NCBI RefSeq assembly: GCF_019704555.1
Contig: NZ_AP024745.1
Span: 4,286,501 to 4,350,500, forward strand
Source of the DNA: Actinoplanes sp. L3-i22
Lineage (GTDB): Bacteria > Actinomycetota > Actinomycetes > Mycobacteriales > Micromonosporaceae
Length of the DNA: 64,000 nt
Reading direction: 5' to 3'
Shown: positions 58,863-64,000 of the stretch, one piece after another
Position numbering within the stretch: position 1 is the stretch's first letter
Layout: every line of letters starts with the position of its first letter
Program-made: the position numbers and the translations under genes
Notes under the pieces: generated by a model
The model's database searches: none
What the model was told of the DNA's origin: nothing
What the model saw: the letters and a program-made list of their open reading frames with translations, nothing else

Positions 58863-59423
58863 ATGGTTCGACTCGAGGCTCCGACGACCCTGGTGCACGC
58901 GTCCTTTCTCGCGGCCATGGCCGAGTTCCGTGACGAGGGGCGCGGGGCGCCCGGCGACCCGACCGAAATCGGGCGGGAGATCCGCACCCTCGCAACGTCC
59001 TGGACCTCGCCCGAGGGCTTCGACGCGTACGTGCGATGGCTGGTCGAGCAGGCCCGCGAGGACTCGCCGCGGCCCGCCGGCTACGTTCCGGCGACGAACC
59101 TGTGGCTGGTCGACGACACCGCGTACCTGGGTCGCATCGCGATCCGGCATCGCCTGACCGACCGCCTGCGGGAGGCCGGCGGGCACATCGGCTACGACGT
59201 GCGGCCGTCGGCCCGCGGCAGGGGACACGCCACCTGGATGTTGCGGGAGGCGCTGAGCGTCGCGCGTGGTCTGGGCATCACCTCGGCGCTGCTGACCTGC
59301 GACCTGGACAACGCGGCGTCCCGGACGGTGATCGAACGCAACGGCGGCGTGCTGCAGGACCGGTACCGCGACAAATGGCGGTACTGGGTGCCGACAGCTG
59401 CTACTCCGACTGCACCACGGTGA
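58863..59423 (+). CDS. GNAT-family N-acetyltransferase
   Basis: 186 residues from ATG 58863. The acetyl-CoA motif GGHIGYDVRPSARGRGHATWMLREALSVARGLG is clear, and ACDLDNAASRTVIERNGGVLQDRY-type end residues are present (CDLDNAASRTVIERNGG). A YdcE/YhbS-like small-molecule or protein acetyltransferase. Its 3' end overlaps the convergent Ntn-hydrolase gene by 23 bases. Confidence 0.87.
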   Translation: MVRLEAPTTLVHASFLAAMAEFRDEGRGAPGDPTEIGREIRTLATSWTSPEGFDAYVRWLVEQAREDSPRPAGYVPATNLWLVDDTAYLGRIAIRHRLTDRLREAGGHIGYDVRPSARGRGHATWMLREALSVARGLGITSALLTCDLDNAASRTVIERNGGVLQDRYRDKWRYWVPTAATPTAPR

Positions 59424-59940
59424 ACGGTGCCCGCACGCCCTCGGTGAGCTCGGCCGCCGCCTCCAGCGCCATCACCGCGCGTTGCCGGCTGCTGATCGGC
59501 GACCTGGCCGTGGAGTGCAGCGAGCCCAGGGCCACCAGGTAGCCGGAGCCCACCGCGGCATAGCCGGAGATCGTGTGGCCGATCTGATAGTCGTCGCCGA
59601 CGACGTAGAGGCGGCCGTGAATGCCGACCAGGAACTGTCCGCCCTGTTCCTGGCCGTCCTCGGTCTTCGCATAGCCGCCGGTGGACAGGCACGCGCGGAC
59701 CGCGTCGATGAACGTGGTCACCATGAACCGGTCGACGTCCCAGGTGTCGGGCTCGCCGACCTCCAGCGAGTAGCGCAGCAGCTGACCCATCCGGTAGCTG
59801 GTGGTGAAGCCCATCAGGTAGGGCCCGACCTGGAACACCTTGGAATCCGAGCGCACCGCGACGTGCCATCCGTCGCTGCCCGCCGAGTCGCCACCGATGG
59901 TGACGACCTTTCCATCCGTAATCCCGACGATGCACGTCAT
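59401..59940 (-). CDS. Proteasome/HslV-like Ntn-hydrolase
   Basis: 179 residues. Start chosen at ATG 59940 (M-T-C-I-V-G-I) rather than 59949 because removal of this Met would expose the nucleophilic Thr; GGAAGAG lies 8 bases upstream. TCIVGITDGKVVTIGGDSAGSDG and RSDSKVF give the Thr, Asp and Lys of the proteasome-type active site. Stand-alone proteins of this type exist in actinobacteria and phages; whether they assemble rings is unknown. No ATPase partner is adjacent. Confidence 0.8.
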   Translation of the reverse strand: MTCIVGITDGKVVTIGGDSAGSDGWHVAVRSDSKVFQVGPYLMGFTTSYRMGQLLRYSLEVGEPDTWDVDRFMVTTFIDAVRACLSTGGYAKTEDGQEQGGQFLVGIHGRLYVVGDDYQIGHTISGYAAVGSGYLVALGSLHSTARSPISSRQRAVMALEAAAELTEGVRAPFTVVQSE

Positions 59941-59980
59941 GCAGGCCACTCTTCCGGGCCGGCGATCTCATGCCAACCGA

Positions 59981-60583
59981 TCACTTTTGGTGATCGGCGA
60001 CATCCAGGTCGACGAGGAAGCCTCGGGCCTGCCACTGCTCTGTCGGCAGCTGGTCGCCGGCCAGCCGGAAGTACTTCTCGGGGCTGAGGATCTGCATCGT
60101 GCCGGGCTCAGGTTCCCAGTCGTCCGGGACCGTCTCCTCGAATGACGGATCGTCGCGCAGGTGGGTGGGGCCGGCGTCGGGGACGTCGGTCAAGCGCACC
60201 GCCCCGGGCCGGCGGATCCACTCGCTGGTGCCGCGATCGTGCAGGTCATGGATGACCCGGACGCGCCGGACGATGCCCACCGCGGCAGGCAGCTCACCGA
60301 TGATCCGCAGGAACGCGTCGAAGCCCAGGCATCCGTCGAGCGTGACCGCACCTGTCCGGTGATCGTCTTCCCGCACCGCGCGCAGGTCGCCGGCCTCGAT
60401 GAGTTGCGCCCAGGGCTGCCCGTCGGCGGCGAGCAACGTGCTGGCCCGCACGGCGACCTGGCGCAGCACCAGCTCGTCGGGAAGATCCGGGTCGTCGAGC
60501 CATCTCAGACGGGTCGAGACGCGTTCGCCCACGGACCATGCGGTGTCGCGGGGAGTGGAGTCGAGCAGAACCGGCCAGAGCAT
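59981..60583 (-). CDS. Hypothetical protein
   Basis: 200 residues: MLWPVLLDSTPRDTAWSVGERVSTRLRWLDDPDLP, mixed alpha/beta with EEDD-rich loops, ending GFLVDLDVADHQK. No recognised family. 40 bases upstream of the Ntn-hydrolase gene on the same strand, so the two may form an operon. Confidence 0.65.
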   Translation of the reverse strand: MLWPVLLDSTPRDTAWSVGERVSTRLRWLDDPDLPDELVLRQVAVRASTLLAADGQPWAQLIEAGDLRAVREDDHRTGAVTLDGCLGFDAFLRIIGELPAAVGIVRRVRVIHDLHDRGTSEWIRRPGAVRLTDVPDAGPTHLRDDPSFEETVPDDWEPEPGTMQILSPEKYFRLAGDQLPTEQWQARGFLVDLDVADHQK

Positions 60584-60732
60584 CCCCGCATCGTGTCACT
60601 CACCGTGATTGTCCTGGTGGCGAAGGGCCGGAATCGCGGGCGCAGGTTGCTGCGACCGGATGATCAAGGTCAGCCGATCGGCTCTTCGGGGCACACTTTC
60701 GGTACCACGCGTTCGAGGCGGGCTCAACTAGG

Positions 60733-61455
60733 GTGAAGCGCATCATGCGAGGCAATGAGTCAACCACCGTCAACCGAATCGACCTGCTCGTTCCCGCGCA
60801 TCTGGTGGCCGGCCTGCGGATTCCCGCGCTGGCCATCACCGACGGCACGGCGGATCCGGACTGGGTCGAGGTGTCGTTGAGCCGATTGCGATACCGGCGG
60901 CAGCCGTCGCAGTTGGTTCCCATGGATTCGCGGTCGGCCGGCAGGGTTCGCCGGTACGCGCGGCTCGAGCCGTGGGCACTGGTGGCGCAGCTGGTGGGCC
61001 TGTCCGCGTGGTCGATCGTGGCTTTCGGTGACCTGTCCGGGGCCGCCCGTACGGTGACGCCCGCGCTGGCATGTGGCACCTGGCTGTTGTCGATGCTGGC
61101 GCTGCGGGGGCTACCTCGGGATCTGCCGTTTCGCACCCGCGACGGTGACCTGCGCATTCCCCAGGTGCCGATCGAGGTCGCCCACCAATGGGTCGGGCAG
61201 AACCCGGGCGTGATCGCCACCGCCGAACCGGCGCCGCGCCGGCATTCCCGGCGCTTCTACGCCCGCTGGGCCATCGGATTGCCGGTGGCGGCAGCCGTGC
61301 TGGCCGTGGTGCTGGCCAACGATCGGCGAGAAGACCCCATCCTGCTCTGGATGCTGCTGCCCGCGTTCCTGCTCACCGGCATCGTCATGCTGGTCAAGAC
61401 GCTGCCGCTCGCCCGGCCCGGCGCCGTGCGGACGTGGCCACCCGGAGCCCTGTAA
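60733..61455 (+). CDS. Membrane protein, PH-like N-terminus
   Basis: 240 residues from GTG 60733; ATG 60745 is an alternative. A cytoplasmic beta-rich part (NRIDLLVPAHLVAGLRIPALAI) precedes membrane helices WALVAQLVGLSAWSIVAFG, VTPALACGTWLLSMLALRG, AIGLPVAAAVLAVVLAND and ILLWMLLPAFLLTGIVMLV. Its last 26 codons and about 35 bases beyond the stop recur, diverged, at 62898-63008. Unknown function. Confidence 0.7.
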   Translation: MKRIMRGNESTTVNRIDLLVPAHLVAGLRIPALAITDGTADPDWVEVSLSRLRYRRQPSQLVPMDSRSAGRVRRYARLEPWALVAQLVGLSAWSIVAFGDLSGAARTVTPALACGTWLLSMLALRGLPRDLPFRTRDGDLRIPQVPIEVAHQWVGQNPGVIATAEPAPRRHSRRFYARWAIGLPVAAAVLAVVLANDRREDPILLWMLLPAFLLTGIVMLVKTLPLARPGAVRTWPPGAL

Positions 61456-61576
61456 GCGCCTGGCCACGCTTGCGCGCGGACGGATTTGTCGCTCCACTCT
61501 GGAGCTGGTCGACCTCGGCATGGAGGGAGGGTGCTGTTACCGTCACTGCACCTTTCTCCCGACACCTTGGAATGTC

Positions 61577-62104
61577 ATGGAATTCCACCGCGATACCGGC
61601 AAAGTGCTCCGCGTTGTCCTCCTGATCACCCTGCTCGGTGTTGCGCTGTTCGCTTCGCCGATGTTGCTGGATCTCATCGGCTTCGAGTTCACCCTCGGGC
61701 CGTGGATTGCCTACGCGATGGGCGCGATCTGCATCTTCTTCGGCGTGGCCCGGACCTATCAACTCGTCCGCTACCCGTTCCGGCTGGCGGTCGGTGAGGC
61801 CGGCCTGTCCATCCGCTGCGACGGCCTCAGCGCGGACATTCCGTGGGCAGCGTTGGAGGAGGTCACCGTCGAACGAGTCCACTTCGTCGGCCCATCGTCG
61901 GCCCCGCACCTGATCGTCTGGCCCGCGCCGGGCTCCGACCTCGGTTTCAAGGCCGGCTACCGCCGTAAGGGGGACGAGCGTCCCGGCAGATTGGTGATCC
62001 AGCTCAGTGAGCTCCGCGAGCCGCTTGCTCAGGTGGCCGCCGTGCTGCAGGCGTACGCAGGAGGTAGGTTCAGCGTCCGCGACCTGCCCGCGTCAGCCGC
62101 ATGA
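61577..62104 (+). CDS. Membrane protein with PH-like domain
   Basis: 175 residues from ATG 61577 (MEFHRDTGKVLRVV). Two N-terminal membrane helices (VLLITLLGVALFASPMLLDL, GPWIAYAMGAICIFFGVA), then YPFRLAVGEAGLSIRCDGLSADIPWAALEEVTVE, the strand-rich start of a bPH-like domain. Function unknown. Confidence 0.72.
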   Translation: MEFHRDTGKVLRVVLLITLLGVALFASPMLLDLIGFEFTLGPWIAYAMGAICIFFGVARTYQLVRYPFRLAVGEAGLSIRCDGLSADIPWAALEEVTVERVHFVGPSSAPHLIVWPAPGSDLGFKAGYRRKGDERPGRLVIQLSELREPLAQVAAVLQAYAGGRFSVRDLPASAA

Positions 62105-62331
62105 CCGGCCAGGGTGGACGAGGCGGCATCGGTGAAGAAGCCGCCGAGTAGGCGTTGAACGTGAGCCGGTCGGCGATCGCCTTGCAGAGGCGGGTATCGG
62201 TGCGAGTGCGATGCCATTCCGATGACCGCATAGAGCCAGAAGAAGTTCGGCTGCTCGGGCCGGAAATACCTCTTCACCTCAAGCGACATTCATGCCGGTC
62301 GTCGTCGGCAGCCCATATCTTTCAGGTGCAG
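62105..62331. other. Intergenic stretch, possible gene fragment
   Basis: A minus-strand frame starting ATG 62289 (MSLEVKRYFRPEQPNFFWLYAVIGMAS) has a protein-like beginning but soon turns into composition-biased text; it may be a decayed gene. No RNA or clear regulatory signal was seen. Confidence 0.3.
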
Positions 62332-62823
62332 CTACAGATCTTCGGGGAATCTGAGAGGAGCGAGAGTTTCGTTGTCGCGCAATGCGGGCGAGTGAGAGAC
62401 CAGTACCCGGTACGCCTCAGTTGCGAACAAGCGCAGCGCCGCGATCACTTCGTCCTTGTCGGCGGTGGCCGATAGTGGCAAAACCGATGACGAGACGCTC
62501 ACCTGGTCGCCGGCCGGGCGAAATTCGATAACCTCTGGGTTCTCCGTGAAGCCGAGACCGCCAGGCAGGCCGCTCTCAAGACGTCGCGCGGTACCTGCCG
62601 CCCCCAGCGCCATGTTGACAAAGGTCGCCGATCCTTCGGGGGTCATGAAGGCCACGCCGGAAACGATCAGTTCGACGTGAACCAGAAATAGCTTGTAGTG
62701 CAAATCGATATCGCTGGCGGGCGCGACATCGAATTGGCGAGCCGACGGCCAGCTCTCCACCAGCGGCGGGTCAGACTGCGGGACAGTGAACCTGAAGATC
62801 ACCAACTTGACGATCACATCCAT
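62332..62823 (-). CDS. Hypothetical protein
   Basis: 163 residues: MDVIVKLVIFRFTVPQSDPPLVESWPSARQFDVAPASDIDLHYKLFLVHVELIVSGVAF... a beta-rich protein (alternate strands and turns) ending in a helical region (DEVIAALRLFATEAYRVLVSHSPAL). Composition is less GC-biased than its neighbours. No motif; function unknown. Confidence 0.6.
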   Translation of the reverse strand: MDVIVKLVIFRFTVPQSDPPLVESWPSARQFDVAPASDIDLHYKLFLVHVELIVSGVAFMTPEGSATFVNMALGAAGTARRLESGLPGGLGFTENPEVIEFRPAGDQVSVSSSVLPLSATADKDEVIAALRLFATEAYRVLVSHSPALRDNETLAPLRFPEDL

Positions 62824-62897
62824 TTCGGAAACGCGGTGGTGAGCTTGCCGTATTTGACGATGGCAGTCCGGGTAATCGCCTCATCGCCACCGCCGAC

Positions 62898-63008
62898 ATC
62901 GTGATGGTGGCCAAGATCCTGCCGCCCGCGCGAGCCGGCACCGTGCGGACGTGGCCACCCGGAGCACTGTAGGCGCCTGGCCGCACTTGCTGCCGGCCGG
63001 TCTTGTCG
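62898..63008 (+). pseudogene. Duplicated 3' end of the 60733 membrane-protein gene
   Basis: IVMVAKILPPARAGTVRTWPPGAL-stop parallels IVMLVKTLPLARPGAVRTWPPGAL-stop of the gene at 60733, and the similarity continues past the stop (GCGCCTGGCC, then TTGTCG). The remainder of the copy is missing, so this is a truncated paralogue. Confidence 0.7.
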
Positions 63009-63031
63009 TACGGCCCTGCTAGGTTCCGTCG

Positions 63032-63340
63032 ATGCCGATCATTGCGATCTCGGATGAGACGACGACAGGGCCGAAGACGCCGGCCTGGGCTATGGAGATC
63101 CTTGAGGAGAGGGTTCGGCTCGATGAGCTGATTCGGCGGCGGATATTTCAGGAGGTCGCTGAGTCCGGCACCGGGGCTGATCCGCAGGAGCGGACCAGGA
63201 CGACGCTTGCCGCGTTCGGTCGTAATGCCTTTGTGGTGCTGGTTGACGACCGGCAGGTGACCGAACTGGACGAGGAGGTTCACCTGCGTGCGGGGTCGCG
63301 GGTCACCTTTCTCAAGCTTGTGCCGCTGGTGGGTGGCTGA
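63032..63340 (+). CDS. Hypothetical protein
   Basis: 102 residues from ATG 63032 (MPIIAISDETTTGPKTPAWAM). A central helix (EILEERVRLDELIRRRIFQEV) and a C-terminal beta-rich piece (NAFVVLVDDRQVTELDEEVHLRAGSRVTFLKLVPLVGG) recall small ThiS/ubiquitin-like or WXG-associated domains without certainty. Its stop shares an A with the start of the next gene (TGATG), so the two are translationally coupled. Confidence 0.65.
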   Translation: MPIIAISDETTTGPKTPAWAMEILEERVRLDELIRRRIFQEVAESGTGADPQERTRTTLAAFGRNAFVVLVDDRQVTELDEEVHLRAGSRVTFLKLVPLVGG

Positions 63341-64000
63341 TGGCGGTCTTCGACCCGGAGGCGATGATGCGGCTGGTCGCCGGCAGCATCGCCGTCATGC
63401 AGGAACGGCGCCGCTGGGAGTATCACGCCTCCGACAGTGAGCTGCGGCAGTTCGCCGAGCACGTGGCCATGGTGTGCGGCTGGGCGCCGACCGGCGTGGG
63501 CGAGCGGCTGCTGGACGAGCTGGGCGAGACCGAGCCGGACGTGACCGAGCCGGGCGAGACCGGGCTGGACCAGGGCGGGGCGTATCCGCTGATGCCGGTG
63601 CAGCGTGAGGTGCTGCCCGAGGCGCAGCGGCTGGCGCGTCAGCTGCTGGACGCGGTGGCGGTGCTGGAGGGCGACGACGCCGACCATGACCAGCGGGTGG
63701 CCGCGGCGCAGACCGCGGTCGGGCACCTGAGCACCGGGCTGCTCGGCAGCGCCTACTATCCGGAGGACCGGCAGTGGTGGGCCGCCGCGGACGGCATGCA
63801 CGTGCGGGCCCGGCAGATTCTGCGGGCGCAGCCTGCCGACGTACGGCAAACGCTTTTTGATCTTTGGACGGCGACCGACGGGCCCGGCTATCCCGGTGGT
63901 GGTTCGCTGGCCCGGCTGGTCGGCGGGCTGCTGGAGGCCGGTGGGGTGGACGGCCGGGGCTGGTTGGATCGGCTCGGTGACTTCTTCTATCTCAACTGTG
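63340..64000 (+). CDS. Hypothetical protein, N-terminal part (runs off window)
   Basis: Begins ATG 63340 inside the previous stop (TGATG) and stays open to the window end (220 codons). MAVFDPEAMMRLVAGSIAVMQERRRWEYHASDSELRQFAEHVAMVCGW..., with a small Glu/Thr/Pro repeat (DVTEPGETGLDQGG) and a helical body (SAYYPEDRQWWAAADGMHVRARQILRAQ). No family recognised. Coupled to the 102-residue gene, so they probably act together. Confidence 0.65.
   Translation, partial: MAVFDPEAMMRLVAGSIAVMQERRRWEYHASDSELRQFAEHVAMVCGWAPTGVGERLLDELGETEPDVTEPGETGLDQGGAYPLMPVQREVLPEAQRLARQLLDAVAVLEGDDADHDQRVAAAQTAVGHLSTGLLGSAYYPEDRQWWAAADGMHVRARQILRAQPADVRQTLFDLWTATDGPGYPGGGSLARLVGGLLEAGGVDGRGWLDRLGDFFYLNC

Overview
The window is very GC-rich, with strong third-position GC bias, GTG/TTG starts and many actinobacterial families (SigE-type sigma factor, MmyB- and XRE-type regulators, F420/FMN luciferase-like oxidoreductases, HxlR, a TIGR03885-type LLM protein). 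It most resembles a soil actinomycete chromosome, probably Micromonosporaceae (Actinoplanes-like). That assignment is inference from gene content only. No rRNA, tRNA or CRISPR array was found.

Layout. 1-5.4 kb: small accessory proteins, including a WD40 fragment, a frameshifted leucine-rich protein, a zinc-finger/HTH regulator behind a tandem palindromic operator, and a Fic protein. 5.4-10.3 kb: a histidine kinase / response regulator / DUF4097 operon divergent from an MMPL exporter. 10.4-12.7 kb: an XRE regulator followed by four small proteins. 12.7-16.6 kb: YciI-like protein, S41 peptidase, small Rossmann protein, membrane protein and an isopenicillin-N-synthase-like oxygenase. 16.7-21.4 kb: an accessory island bounded by an IS5-type and an IS3-type transposase remnant; it holds a low-GC HEPN protein, a membrane protein and a protein with two restriction-endonuclease-like domains, and is a candidate defence locus. 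21.4-34.1 kb: metabolic genes paired with regulators (MBL/HxlR, SDR/LysR, SRPBCC/ArsR, SDR pair/TetR), an NAD-dependent DNA ligase, acetyltransferases and oxidoreductases. 34.4-41.2 kb: small unknowns, a sigma factor with a membrane-anchored partner, an acyltransferase, and an LLM/MmyB pair.

The most coherent system is the minus-strand operon from 52.06 to 41.18 kb. It encodes a secreted Agd3/CE18-like polysaccharide deacetylase, a PelF-like glycosyltransferase split by an in-frame amber codon, a polytopic membrane protein, a sugar-phosphate nucleotidyltransferase, two epimerase/dehydratases, a UDP-sugar dehydrogenase and two GH114-like endo-galactosaminidases. Together these look like a locus for a Pel- or galactosaminogalactan-like, partly deacetylated and therefore cationic, exopolysaccharide. 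The gene set has precursor supply, polymerisation, membrane transport, deacetylation and hydrolysis, but no obvious PelD-type c-di-GMP receptor.

52.7-64 kb: unknown small proteins, an ABC exporter divergent from a two-component system whose two genes are joined by a 32-bp tandem repeat, a GNAT enzyme, a proteasome-like Ntn hydrolase, PH-like membrane proteins, a duplicated gene end, and a final gene that runs off the window. Several genes are damaged or unusual: the LRR frameshift, the glycosyltransferase nonsense codon, an SDR lacking part of its glycine-rich loop, an oxygenase lacking the 2-oxoglutarate arginine, and in-frame repeat expansions in HxlR, LysR and sigma-factor genes.
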